64,000 bases of DNA from Nomia melanderi (GCF_051020985.1 NC_135009.1:14144606-14208605); one strand, 5' to 3'. Positions 47,301 through 60,021 are shown, numbered from the stretch's first letter. Notes: generated from the letters alone by a model not told the origin. A program made the numbers and translations.

Positions 47301-50300
47301 GGGAATACGCGGGAGGAAGACGCGAAAATAACTTTGATATTTACCGGTCCGCGAGAAATCGCGGCTCGGAACGGTTCTTTCCTCCCGTTCGCGTTGTTCC
47401 GTCGGAACGAATGAATAATGAAGATCTAGAGTGCGCTGTATGAAATGAATATAAATATATATTATATATATTTATATGGGCTACGGTGGCGGATATGAAT
47501 TTATTTGGAATACGTGATGTTAAATACGATTTATTCGATGCTATGCGCAACGGAACATTGTCGCGTGAATTTATTTCGTGTACGTGCGACGTATTGTTCA
47601 ACGTTCTCACCATTTTTTCCGGCGTTTCGCGGGGTGTGCGTTAGACTGTAGCTGTTTTGTCATTGAACCATCGTGGTTTGCAACGATACGCGTTTGTAGA
47701 AGCATTTTTCAAGGAATCGACGTGCAGGTTTCAATGTCTTCCCGCGAATCGTTTCAATAAACGAGAAGCAACATTGCATCGAATTTTACTGATATTCCTG
47801 CTTCGTAATTCTTCGAAGATTTTCGTATGCTGCGGACGCGTGAAATCCAGTAGATTAATAATTACGCTTTACAAATGCAATAACTTGCCGCGTTTTAAAC
47901 GGTTATTCGTATACCCGTAAATAATTCCGTCCCCGTAATCCCATTTACATGATTCACGTTGTAGGATATGAAATTTTCGGAATGAAATACCCTTCCGGCA
48001 GCGAAGCTCGGTCGTGCGCGAATCAACGCCACTTATTCCGGGAAAAAACTTGTTTGTACACAATTAGTTGGAACAGGATGAAACTATTAATACAAAACAC
48101 GGCGGAGTAAATTGGAGCTAGAAGTTCCTCGTGTAACGATTACAGTTCACGAATAAAACAATTCGCCATGCCACGAGCAGGTTTTACAAACAGTTCCATT
48201 TGCATCCCGCAAAATATACAATTCTGTCAATCGATCGATCAATCGCTTTCCAACGAAGCTCATCGACTAATTATCTAATATTCACTCGGACAGAGAAGAT
48301 GTACAAGCTTCGTGCAACGGAACGAATAGCACAGCGATAACTAATACACAGTGGAAAAATATTAATGAACGTTAATCACGAAGTACGAGGCTTCGAGATG
48401 GAACACGAAGAAATGAATTACGGAACGCGCACTTACACGGTTAATAAACTTAACTATCGCTCGGCGACGACTGCCTCGTTTATCCGACTGTCAGACGCAC
48501 CGCCACGGTTAATTAACGGTTAATTGAGAGTAGACGACGCGATCTCGTGGGAGGATCCGCGCTTCGATACGGGAACCGAGACGAAAAGGCGAACCACAGA
48601 ATTGACGAGCTCTGGAAACAGTTGTAACTCGTTTGTTCAGCAAGAAAGGAAACGCAAATCGAGAAAATTAATATTTCTCAATAAATCACTTTTGAAATTA
48701 TTGTACAACATGTTCAGATGCTGCAGAAGAAAGACCGCCCGAGAAAAAATAACGACATGAATAAATCCTTTAATCGCTCGAATGTCAGATCTTCGCGACA
48801 AGCCGATCGAAAAATGCCAAGCAGCGCGATCGCGTTTTCTACTTCCACAATCGACGCTTTTATATTTTCACATAAGGGAATTCTAAATAGTTAAATCGTT
48901 CTTCTATTGCGTATATAAACAGGTGATAAATAATAAAGAATTAGAAGGCGAATAAATCAACTTAGAATACCAGCGTTTGGAACTTTACTGACCGCTTCCT
49001 TAAAACAATACGAAATTTGATCGGAACCAATTATTCGTTTAAAATATATTAGAATTCTTCCGCGTACAGCGACGTCAGTTAATCTCATTGTAAATTGCTA
49101 GCTATACAGCTCAGTTTCCTCAGGATTAAACTGGATGCGACGTGTTAACCGCATTTTCGTCTGAGCGACTCGCGCACCGGTGACACGGCTCTTCTCCTTT
49201 GTTCCCCTTTGTCCGCGTTTCATTTGATAAGCAGTCGTCACAGTTTACTCGTCTTTTATCGCGAACGACGCGTGCCGCTCGAACGCGACGCGGCGAACAA
49301 TAAAGTTCACCGCGGAACGGTTTAATTAGCGGCGCGATTAAAATTCCAGCGACGCGGGCGTTAACAATCGCCGGCACAATCGGCATTTACGATCGGCGCG
49401 CGTAATTGCGACAGGTCTCGCCGATAAATGAACAAAACGCCGGAGATTTGTTAATAATCCGATGCCCGCAGAACGGGAACGTTCGTTCGCACCGGTTGTG
49501 AGCCGCGAATACCTTGGGATTGTTGTTTATTAAAGATTCACGCGGACTGCAGGCGGAAAACAGGCTTACACGCGATTGAATTTCACGATCGAGCGATAAA
49601 TTACCGGTTAACACTAGGTTCACGGAACGCGTCAATTTGACGCAGATTGAATTTTATAAACATTATTTGGCAAACGTTTCAATCGGTTTTCGTTGATCCA
49701 GTTACACGGATATCAGTCCTGATCGTCTATTTCTACATCTACAATTTCCAAAATCTAAATGAACGAATATCAACTTCCCCAGGAACAAGTGTTAGAAGTT
49801 AGAATGAGTTTTTGTTTAGAAATTTGTACATGTTCAGCTTCGATAGAACAGAACAAAAAATCGAAATCTTCGTCTTGTAAGTAAAAAACTGAGGAATGGA
49901 AAGTTGGATCTCAAATTCTGGGGCGAGAAGCTAGAAACTTGCGAATGGAAATTATTCCTCATGGATTTCTTGTTAATAGACATCAAGCTTCGATATCAGT
50001 AAAAGAGATTGTTAAAGAACTGATAAACAATTTGTGTTACAAGCTAAAAACTGAGAAACGACAACCATTTTTAGTTCTTTGCTTATAACACGAAGGTTTC
50101 TAAGGTTTACAATTCCTTTACCAATATCAAAGCCGATCAATAAGAAATCTAAGGAGCAAAATGTCGATCCTAAGTTTCAACTGTTCATTTTTCGTAATAC
50201 ACAAAGAAGTGAAAGAAAGAAATACTTCACATAATTCCCTTTCTCTCAAAGGTACATTTTGCATTCATACGTCGATAAAAATGCGACAGAAACGTGATTA

Positions 50301-50980
50301 CAAGTTTCCGTTTGTCAAACGAAACGGAATTCACTTCTGTATGCATCCAAAATGAACAACATTTTCATCCACGCATTGTCCACTTCGAACACGTAATTTG
50401 CAACATTTCAAAAATGAAACGCGACTGGACAACAGCGGGAACGGGGTCGTTTATCTCATTAGTTGGCCATTGCGAGCAACTACGCTCGGTGTTTCCGATG
50501 CGAGTGGATTAAAGGATACCAAAATATCGCGCGTAGCCGATAATGAATGGCCCGCGGATGCTCATGGCGTTTCCATGGGTGGATTTTCCACGTTTGAATT
50601 CGTAACTCCGTTCGCGAACGGATCTCGGCCGGTTGGAAATAAGATCGAGCCGCGTTCCATCGCACGGAAGTTTTCGCCCCGGACATATTTGGAGACTTTT
50701 ATACGCTATAAATGCGCCGAGCTCCGCGGTGATCTAATAAACTTTATTAAAAAAGGGAACAACCGCTACGGGATGATGGAGAGGGTATACGACGCGGATC
50801 CCGTAACCTATATACCGCGGCTTGAAAATATTAAGATACCCGGGCGAGATGAAGTGAACTTGAAATATCGCCCGGAAACTTCGGGAACTTCTCATTTTTC
50901 TATTCTCCTCGCGCCGTGATACGAACGGTATCGTTTTCATGTAAATACGAGAAGGATGGAACACTGAGATAAATAAATAT
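44368..50980. other. Gene-poor block upstream of visible TPST exons, part 1
   Basis: No exon of a known protein is recognised on either strand. GC-rich, CpG-rich stretches (44860-45470, 46660-47350, 48380-48620, 49120-49640, 50500-50900) alternate with AT-rich ones. Many open frames overlap on both strands, as expected in stop-poor CpG-rich DNA. The longest is 50398-50919 (+, 173 codons). The block may be the first intron or promoter region of TPST. Confidence 0.4.
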
Positions 50981-50984
50981 CTGT

Positions 50985-51260
50985 GCACTTTGCGCATTGA
51001 TAACGAGAAATCTCGTTTTTACGTGAAGAAGCTATGCGACTTTGCTAATTACCAGAGCATTGAAAATATACAGTTTCATTCGAATTGATTATTTAAAATA
51101 TATTACATAATATCTGAGTTTTTCTATGTATAGTGGTATAAGTTGACATCACTGAAAATTGTTAACACGTTGCGCACTGGTAACGAGAAATCTCGTTTTT
51201 ATGTAGACACTTAGCTATGCAACTTCGCTAATTGCCACAGCATTGAGAAATATAAAGTGA
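50985..51260. repeat. AACGAGAAATCTCGTT repeat family, two tandem copies
   Basis: TTGCGCATTGATAACGAGAAATCTCGTTTTTACGTGA at about 50992 and TTGCGCACTGGTAACGAGAAATCTCGTTTTTATGTAG at about 51173 begin two similar units that continue with GCTATGC(G/A)ACTT(T/C)GCTAATT. A third unit lies at about 54729. The centre is a 16-base palindrome. Confidence 0.65.
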
Positions 51261-52200
51261 TGGTGATTTCTTTGCATTCGCCTTCATCGTGCTGCCAAAT
51301 GACTTGATGGTATAACATTCAAATTTATAAGCCACATTATTACGCGTTTAATTCTACATAGAAACTTGTTGAAACTGCGCATTTTAACTCTCGGAGAACC
51401 GAAGTTGCAATTTTTCTATTTTTGCAGCTCATTCAAATATTCACTGTGAACCTGTTCCCTAAGGAAAGCTCCGAAAACGATCTAGCCGAGAACTTTCGAA
51501 CGCCACTGTAGATTAACGAGCTAGTATTTTTACAGCTAACATTTCGAGTTGCTCGTGACACTGGTTTCAAGCGGAAATTGCTGCGGAAACGAGGATAAAA
51601 GTGTAAAGTGTATAATCTGGTAATTAATCTCCTATCATGTTGTTTTTTCATTGAGACATCGATGTTCCCGGGAATCCGTTTGATGGAATAATTCGAAAGC
51701 GTAATGGATATCGAGAGGAACCATTGTTTTTCCGCGAATTGTTTCACGAGCGCACGAAGCGTACTCGATATTTTTCATTGTTGAAGCGTCGCGTTTCGAT
51801 GAACGAATTTTTCTACAGTCGCTTTAAAGAGGCAAAAAGCCTGGGAAGTTTTTCCGTCGATACGGAAGACGAATATTTGCGGATTTCTAATTGGCGGGCG
51901 CAGTTTATTCTCGCTCCGTCCCATTTTCGTCGTTCGACGCGGACGATGTCTCTCGCCGAGCGAAGAATCACGGACGCGAGAGAAACGACGCGTCTTTATT
52001 CTTGAAATAGGAGCATATTTTATGGAAGCGAGAGATTGAGACCGGCAGGCATCCAGCTTAACTCTGGGAAGATTATGTAAGAGGAGCTCCGCGAATCTGC
52101 CAGTTACGAAACATTCGAAATGCACCGTCTCTCCTGTGTACCGTATTCTTCGAGAATTATTCAATAGAATCACTGTTTCTGGACCACGGACATTTCTGCG
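51261..52200. other. Non-coding block, no gene recognised
   Basis: Overlapping frames on both strands at 51433-52173 (up to 132 codons) show no recognisable family and lie in moderately GC-rich DNA. I see no convincing exon, RNA gene or repeat here. Confidence 0.4.
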
Positions 52201-52693
52201 TTAACCCTTTGCACTCGAAAGTTTATCACTGGAAATATTCGACATTTTTCGATGGGATACAGGCGACATTGATACTAATTTCACGATAATTCACGGATAA
52301 GTTCAGCGACAAAGCTATCTTATTGAATATTTAGTATTCAATGAGAGTAGAATAATAGTATTCTATGAATTTACAAAGCTATCTTATTAAATACTTAGTA
52401 TTTTAAATGAAACTTTGTATTGCTATAGAAAATATTTCAAAAAATAGCTTCGACGCTGAATTTATCTGTGAATTATCGTTAAATTAAATTCGAAGTGATA
52501 GTGTATTAACCCTTTACTCGAGAAGTGGCTCTTAGATTCGATACAGCGAAACTATGAGGTTGAAACATTTTCTATTTTTTAGTTAAATATTTCACATAGT
52601 AATACAAAGTTTATTTCAACTACTAAATATTCTATTTCATAGTTTTGCTGTATCAACTCGAGTCTAAGAGTCACCTCTCGAGCAAAGGGTTAA
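52201..52693. mobile_element. Composite of two CCCTTTGCACTC-family MITEs
   Basis: An outer left end TTAACCCTTTGCACTCG starts at 52201. A second complete element runs from TTAACCCTTT (52506) to AAAGGGTTAA (52693). Its arms, containing GGCTCTTAGATTCGATACAGC and its inverted match GTATCAACTCGAGTCTAAGAGTC, pair over about 50 bases. The structure suggests insertion of one element next to or into another. Confidence 0.6.
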
Positions 52694-53268
52694 CAGTATC
52701 GTCGATCTCGTCGGTTGTAATAAAATGTTCGTACGTTCGAGTAATATTATACTCGAAACGTGGAAGACTCCGAAATAATCGAGACTATTTTTGTTCGGTG
52801 TGAATCGATGGAAATATAGATTAAGTTTTCAATCTGTTATAATATTAAGAGCAATAGAGATTTTAGCGTTATCAGGGGCATGAATAGAATTGCGCCGATG
52901 GAAGCGATAACACTGAAATTGGGAAAATTTATTTGATCAGCGGCGGAACGGAAAATGGGGATTATTTCACGTATTCCCGCGAAAATATTTCATAGTGCGA
53001 TACGGATATTTTTATTGCTGATTGAATATCCTGCTCCAATTCGCGTTATTGCGTTCTTCGGTTCAGTTCGAAGCTGTCGTTACTCTTGAAATGTTTGCAT
53101 TCAAATTTAGCGACACACACGGTGGCCAAACGTAGACGTTTCTTGTAGTTAATTTTATAATCGTCACTGAGAACGTCGAACAGCTCGTTCAGAGTACACG
53201 ACTAACTTATGAAAAGAATTTTAAGCGAAAAATTCCGGTGTCTTTTAACGGTTCCCGTAGAAATAATG

Positions 53269-53500
53269 TTAACCCTTAGCAGTCCTATGTCCAGTCAGAC
53301 TCGACATTCTGTTTTATTGCAACCATTTTTTCTATATTTATTTGTAGTATCACAATTGTACCATTTAAAGGTAACATTTCAATGACTCCCAAATATTCTT
53401 GAACAAATAAATGCGTCATATTAAGCTGTAATTGAATGAACTAACGTCGACGTGAACCTCAAACTGAGAAACCAAGAGCACTTCGGACGCAAAGGGTTAA
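53269..53500. mobile_element. TTAA-flanked MITE (CCCTTAGCAGTCC end)
   Basis: 232 bp, beginning TTAACCCTTAGCAGTCC and ending GGACGCAAAGGGTTAA. The outermost bases match the CCCTTTG family but the sub-terminal bases differ, so it may define a subfamily. Confidence 0.55.
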
Positions 53501-54540
53501 CACACTACGCCAGCTAAATTTCAGCTACTAAAAACGCGAGCAGGTGATTATATTGATATATCTTCGAACATCAATCAAACCGAAGTTTGTAATATACGAG
53601 AAAGAATAAGGAATTCGATGTAATTTTACTTTGGATTCGTGTTGTACGTATCTAAAATGTTAGATTCACTCTTTGCGGACGGATGTCGGCATTTCGGTAA
53701 GATGAAAAGTTTAGATTTGGAAGACTAAGTCGTGAACAAGAGATCAGCACGTGGTTTTCTCTTTTTCTATTGATTAAGCAATCGATATATAATTTAGCTT
53801 CATATGTTGAAGGTTTTGCTAAAGTATAGTAACATTCTATAATATTCTAGGAACGATATCGAGACTGAATAAACCAATGAAACTTTCCGCGATCTATACA
53901 AACACGTTTTCTAGAACCACGTCCGTGAATCTAACGCGAATAATACTTTTTCTTCGAACGCGATGCCGTGCTCAGTCACGATTTACGTTCCTTTCAATGA
54001 GAAACTGTGAAATATGAACTTCGCCCGACGTGTTCCCGCGGTTTTCATCCCGTAATGAATTTCTTCCGATAACAATTGACCGTCGGCGATGCTCCGCATT
54101 ACCATTCAGCGGTTCCGTTTGTGTTCGATGCGCGGGTATCGTTCCCCGGTGTTGGTAACGATAAAGCTTTCCGGTAAAAGCCGAGCAGTCTCGAGCAAAT
54201 AAATACTAGCTACCGCGTCGAAGCCCGCGAGCACGCTGCGAACTCGTTGGGAATGATTGTCGGGGATCTAGAATGCGGAGTCGGCCGTTGTTCGGATTGT
54301 TTCGGGTAAGTATTTATCCGTGATAATTAACCGAATGTATTCTTGTTATTCCGGCTTTCCGGGTTATTCAGCCGGCCCGTAATTATCCGCTATCGAGCCG
54401 GGCATTTATTCGTTACTCTTATCTATTCTATCTTTGTCGAATTTCAATTCACTCGGACAACGCTCCTCTCGTCTCTCCGAAACGATTCCCATGGAATTCG
54501 TTCGTTAATGATCTACATTATGAAAGACTCGACCGTCGTC

Positions 54541-54611
54541 GCGTTCCATGCCACGGAAATTTCGGTTATATTCTACTTATGAACTGTATTGATTTTCTAA
54601 ATAAAATATTA
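54541..54611. repeat. Dispersed repeat, partner of 39143-39213
   Basis: Begins CGTTCCATGCCACGGAAATT and matches the copy upstream of TPST through TTTCGGTTATATT, GAACTG and the AT-rich tail ending AATATTAA. Same orientation, about 15 kb apart. Confidence 0.6.
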
Positions 54612-54724
54612 ACTCGGGAGATGAGTGAGTCACTGGATTTGGCACGTGAAAACTATAATTTGATATTTGATATACTGCGTGTAATGCATCAATTTGAGAA
54701 ATATTGAAATAATAGATTTCTTAG

Positions 54725-55323
54725 CACATCGTACTGGCAACGAGAAATCTCGTTTTTATGTGAAGACAGTTAGGTATGCAATTTTGCTAGTTACTATAGT
54801 ACTTAGAAAAATATGAAATTTGATTCAAATTGATTATCTATTTAAAATATATCGCATGACAATATTGATATCTGAGTTTTTGTATGTATGGCAATATAAA
54901 TTGATCTCGCTGAGAATCGCCAGTGCAATTCAATTTTCTGAAAATTAGCAACAAATGTTCCTTATTTTCTGGTGAAACATCAATGGTATTTTTACAATCA
55001 ATATAAAACAATACCTTGCATAAATTAAGCGACGAAGCTATTTTATTTCGATGTTCCATGTGTTGGTAGATTATAAAAAATTTAATACAGAATTTTCAAT
55101 TTTATAATTTCGTTGGGTTCAATCAAATGGCGAGTGAAAGGCGTTAATTTTTTACAATTAATATAAAACAATACCTTGCATAAATTAAGCGACGAAACTA
55201 TTCTATTTCGATGTTCCATGTGTTGGTAGATTATAGAAAATTTAATATTGAATTTTCAATTTTATAATTTCGTTGGGTTCAATCAAATGGCGAGTGAAAG
55301 GCGGCTCTCGTGCAAAGGGTTAA
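54725..55323. repeat. MITE-derived cluster with a direct duplication
   Basis: The left part (54725-54800) is a third copy of the AACGAGAAATCTCGTT unit. From about 54991 a segment (ATATAAAACAATACCTTGCATAAATTAAGCGACGAA... to CAAATGGCGAGTGAAAGGCG) is present twice in tandem. The second copy ends with TGCAAAGGGTTAA at 55311-55323, the right end of the CCCTTTGCACTC family. The same interior recurs inside the element at 61872-62119. Confidence 0.65.
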
Positions 55324-55447
55324 TATTCTACCATGTTTCCCATGATGCTTGAAATATCAACGAATCTGCGAAACACTGAAACTGCAATTTTCTTATTCTT
55401 CAATGAAAACTGCAGATTCTTGGACAGTTATCAATATCACAATAGAT

Positions 55448-55545
55448 TTCTAGACAATTCTATTGAAAAGTTAGCGTCTCAGTGTAAATGGACGCGTGGG
55501 ATTCTAGACAATTCTATTGAAAAGTTATCGTTTCAGTGTAAATAA
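55448..55545. repeat. Two-copy tandem repeat, ~52-bp unit
   Basis: TCTAGACAATTCTATTGAAAAGTTA followed by CAGTGTAAAT occurs twice in succession with few differences. It is non-coding. Confidence 0.7.
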
Positions 55546-55994
55546 ATATTAACACGGAAATCTGCCGGGGAATACCCATATCCGGCTACGACAATATTTT
55601 CGTCGGAAACGTACAAGTTTCCCCGTGGCATTTTCATAAGACCAGGACACTGTTTGCCGTACGGATCGCGCACGGACGGCCGTGCACCCTTTAACGTCGC
55701 GCCCCCCGGCGTATGATCCATAGGATTTACGTCAAGGTTTAATATGTCCGCGAGGCTTTTAATACCGACCCACCCTTTGACTGTAATCTCTTTGTTCGTC
55801 TCCGTTCTAGCAGACTTTTGTCAGAGGCCGAGACACGGGGCCGTGTTTACGGAAAAGTTGACGATTCAATTTCGACGCAATCTCGGCCGAACTACTGGCA
55901 AAGGGATAATTCTCGATTAATCGATTCAGCGTCTTTAATACGTTCAGCGCCACGGCTACCGCATATGGTACACGTTAATTTTAACAAAATATTT

Positions 55995-56238
55995 TTAACC
56001 CTTTGCACTCGAAAGCTTTTCACTAGAAATATTCACTGTTCTCCGAAGAGATAGACGATGTTTCTTGAAACTGATTAATAAGAAAACATATATAAATTAA
56101 GAAGGAAAGTTATTTTATTTGAATATTCATTTGAAATTTTATTTGAATGGCAAATTTCGTTGTATTTCTTACAAATTGTCGATAGTAAAATATCACACGA
56201 GCTTAGTAACGACAGTAAATAGTACGTCACGGGGTTAA
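55995..56238. mobile_element. piggyBac-like MITE with degraded right end
   Basis: Begins TTAACCCTTTGCACTCGAAAGC and shares the interior CACTAGAAATATTCACTG with other copies. Its right end GTACGTCACGGGGTTAA has lost the GAGTGCAAA motif. Its right half is the start of the 163-bp tandem array that follows. Confidence 0.6.
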
Positions 56239-56565
56239 TCTCAGCTACCGACAAAATGGCGCGCAGTCAGTGGAACGTATCTTCAAATGAAACTTCCACC
56301 TGAAGTAGAATGGAAAATTTCGTTGTATTTCTTACAAATTGTCGATAGTAAAATATCACACGAGCTTAGTAACGAAAGTAAATAGTACGCCAAGGGGTTA
56401 ATCTCAGCTACCGACAAAATGGCGCGCGGTCAGTGGAACGTATCTTCAAATGAAACTTCCACCTGAAGTAGAATGGAAAATTTCGTTGTATTTCTTACAA
56501 ATAATCGATAGTAAAATATTACACGAGCTTAGTAACGACAGTAAATAGTACGCCAAGGGGTTGAA
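56154..56565. repeat. 163-bp tandem array, 2.5 copies, seeded by a MITE end
   Basis: ATTTCGTTGTATTTCTTACA recurs at 56154, 56317 and 56480, exactly 163 bases apart, with near identity between copies. Each unit contains the right end of a MITE (GGGGTTAA) plus unique flank (AAAATGGCGCGC...CAGTGGAACG). The high identity indicates a recent amplification. Confidence 0.85.
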
Positions 56566-57594
56566 GAAATATATCGCTATAGATAGTTCTTCGTACCGCG
56601 GCCTCTTCACGTCTCCTCGTATGCAGAACGACACGCGAGCGCTGTCAAAGAAGACAGACTCGCATATTTTCGCGAGAGTACCGACAAATGAAAATTCTGC
56701 CTGAATATTCCTTGATCTCGCAGTTCCTTTGGAGGACAGGTCGAAAACTTGGCGAAACGAAAGGGATGAAGTGGAATGTTGAGTGGCTCGGATGAATATT
56801 TCCGACGAATGACTCCTTGTTTGCGTAAATATTCAATTCTCAGTTGATCCGCTGATTTGTCCAATAGTTGTTGGTTGAATAACAGGTTCAGAGAGAGGGG
56901 AACGTTAAGAACAAGGAGGTTCCGTGGATCGAGAAGAAAATATTCTCCGTAAAGCGAGGAACTACCTTTCGGAATATTTTAGAAGAGATTTCGGTGATTT
57001 ATAGGGAGTTCCGCCGCGGAGAATCATGATTTACAAGTGGCACGTCCCTTCCAAGCAACGTTCGGAATAGAACGAAGAAGATTCTCTCTTCGGATAGACC
57101 GTCGCGGAAACTGTGGAAAAAGTGGGACAATCAGTATTGGAAGAGGAAGCAGTTTGCGGTTTTTGAAGCGTTTCTTGGGACTTCGAGTGTTTGCTTCTTG
57201 AACGAGCTGAACATACAGAATTAAATGTTTCGAGTCACCTTCGATGACTGTTTGAATTGAGAGACACTAATGTTTCTAGAGATGTAGTCGGATAGAAGTG
57301 CTGGATCGAAGAAAATGGAGATCCGAAGGAAAATTCTAAAGATCTGAAACAATGGAGATTCTTCTGATCGTTGCAAGAAACGTTCAATTGAGAATTCTGT
57401 AGGTGTAACTGAAAACACTTATAATATTTATCAACTTGAAAACATTTACAAAGCACCGAAGAAACAAAAATTCATGTCAAATGTGGGAAAGTGTTTGTGA
57501 AAATAGATTCTTAGCAACACCGAATGCAGAAGGAAGAATTTTAAATTCTATGGAACGTATAACGATGTCATCTTTCAATATTACAAATAATAAG

Positions 57595-57880
57595 AACAAC
57601 GATAACAATAATAATATAATATAATATTGTAATAATAATATAATGTAATATTGTAATCATAATATAATATAATATTGTAGCAATAATATAATAGAATAGA
57701 ATATTGTAGCAATAATATGATATAATAGAACATTGTAGCAATAATATAGTATAATAGAATATTGTAGCAACAAGATATAATACAATATAATATTGTAGCA
57801 ATAATATAGTATAATACAATATAATATTGTAGCAATAATATAATATAATACAATATAATATTGTAGCAATAATATCATCA
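57595..57880. repeat. AT-rich minisatellite (ATTGTAGCAATAATAT unit)
   Basis: Variable-length units of ATTGTAGCAATAATAT plus runs of AATAT fill about 285 bases. The block carries stop-free frames on the minus strand that are artefacts of the repeat. Confidence 0.85.
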
Positions 57881-58029
57881 TTATCATAACCTACTACTAT
57901 CATCGACCACCAAACCAAAAATCCCTCAACTTTCCCCAACAATACCAAAACAAGAAAATTCCTTACTTCCCACAACAGAATTTCCCACCGAAACACCGAT
58001 CACCAAGAGGCACCAAGAAACTCACGCCA

Positions 58030-58660
58030 TCCAGTCGCAGGTTCCCACACGCCCACGTCCACCATCGATTTTCCTTCGCTCGTCGAGTCTCTCCGTTCCC
58101 AGTAATTAATTGTTTTCATAATGGCGCGCCGCCGGGGGCTCGATTAAAAGTTCCCGGCGATTGTCGTCGAAACAACGTCGTCTGCAGGAACGTCCGCGAG
58201 GATCTCCGCCGGCGACGCGGAACCAGGCCCGCCGGACGTCGGGGCGATCGGGAAACGGTTGTAACGCGAGGATTAAGAAGTTCCCGGGCAAGAAGAGGGC
58301 TAATCGCCGGCGAGTGGCCAGGGAAATTCACCGGCGACGATAACGGGGAGTCCCATGGCCGGCTCGGACCCTCCCCCGGCTGAATCATAATGAAATTTTC
58401 CGGCAAATAAACCGGCGGGATAAAAACTTTCGCGGAAGTTAATTGTCGGCCGGCCGACGTCCAAGACGGCCCCTCTCCGGCGACGCAGTTAATTCGCGCG
58501 ATAAAGTCCGGCGCGAGCGTTTCCTTTAATTGCGTCCCGCCTAATCCCGGCGGGCTCCCATTGAAATTTTCGCCGGGAACTGCCGCGATGGGCCGCGTTG
58601 CTGCTTCATGGTTCGGCGAGCGAGCTAATAGCTCGCTCCTTCTGTCGAGCACGCGTTTTC
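58030..58660. other. GC-rich CpG block with repeated CCGGCGA
   Basis: CCGGCGA occurs at 58154, 58209, 58307, 58331 and 58477. The block stands out sharply from the AT-rich minisatellite immediately to its left. A 178-codon minus-strand frame (58116-58652) is Pro/Arg/Ser-rich and recognisably similar to nothing; it is probably a consequence of base composition. The block may be a regulatory CpG island. Confidence 0.45.
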
Positions 58661-60021
58661 TATTTCGACATTTTAATAGTGAAACCCGTACGTCGCACGC
58701 CGACTTAACTTTGCGCGACTGATTGGAAGTGGACCGTATTAATATTTACTTCAGTGGAAATAACTCGCTGTTTATTAAGAGAATTCGGTAATACTCGTCA
58801 GCGGTGTCTACAACGACGTCTGTATAATCCGTCTCGTTCGTTCAGCTTGAATCTATCTTGTACATCCATCATCTCCGTATTTTGCGTGGGTTTTTATAAA
58901 CCTTTGGATAGGCGTGTGCAAAATTGGAAGTCTGCCTGATTCGTAGCCTTCCAAGGTAGTGGGCGCGTGCAAACAAATTCCTTCGAGTGGGACTAACTTC
59001 CCCTTGACCAGTGATCCTAGAGGCTTGTATTAGCATTATAGAAATCAACCCTTAACATGTTCAGTGCCACGTGTACCACACGTAGCACACGTTGATTTTT
59101 GCAATAAAATATTTTTAAGGGACACATGGTCAAAAATAGCCGTATACGTTACAAAGCACTGAAAACATCGAGAAACGATACCAAAATATATAGAATTAAA
59201 AAAGAACTTGAATATAACAATATTCTATTTAAAAAAATCAATAAAATTCATAAGCAGAATATGGCCGAAATTTCCGTGTCACGGAAGGTGTTAATCATAT
59301 TGCTTGCAATATGGGAAAGTTTCCAAATAATCATCCCTTAATCGAATGAAGTATAGTAATTCGATTTGATCGAGATCACCGGTGAACCACAGGGCGTCCA
59401 ACGTGTTAAAGAGTCATCTGGAAATCAGCGTTGCGAGCGAGTTTGAACCTCTAACGAGCAGCGAAGTGCGTTTTCTGATGGCCGGAAATTAATGTCGCCA
59501 CTGCACTTTGTTGCCAGACGAGGGATGAGCTATTTATTCACGACCGGCCGCGTAGCTAGTTCCTACCGGGGGGGGGGGGGGTGGAATAAGTTATTAACGA
59601 GCGGCGAGATGAAAATAGTTTCCCAATTTTGAAGGGTCTGATTAAAAATCTCGGAGCGCGCGAGCCGGCGATTCCTCTGCTCGTTAACGCTCGCCGCGGC
59701 GCGGCTGTAATTTCAGGTGGGAGGGGCTGTTGTGAATTTGACGAAATTATATGGGGAACGTTGTACCCGGTGCCTCGCGAGGAGTAATTTATGTTGGTAT
59801 TGGTTTCATGGATCGCTACTCGAACGAGACGTTCGAGTACACTGGTGAGTTCATTCTTTCGCTCGCATTTTCGGGGGTTGCTCGTTTGGAGATTGAAGTT
59901 ACTTGCTCGAAGGGGATGATGGAAACGCGATGATGGAAATTTTCAGCAGTACAGTTGCTTAGGAACGATAGAAGATGGAAACTTCGTGGCGATAGTGTCC
60001 CGGGATACTCTGAATCGAGAA
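58661..60021. other. Non-coding block with a G14 tract
   Basis: No gene is recognised. A TTAACATGTTCAGTGCCACG near 59052 and a GTGTTAA near 59290 suggest another degraded inverted-repeat element. A run of 14 G lies at 59568-59581, a potential replication or sequencing trouble spot. Confidence 0.4.

Noticed and set aside
51433..52173. Overlapping frames on both strands (93-132 codons)
   Set aside because: Mirror frames on opposite strands and no recognisable domain; attributed to base composition.
57568..57996. 142-codon minus-strand frame rich in Tyr/Ile/Leu
   Set aside because: It is a translation of the AT-rich minisatellite and not a membrane protein.
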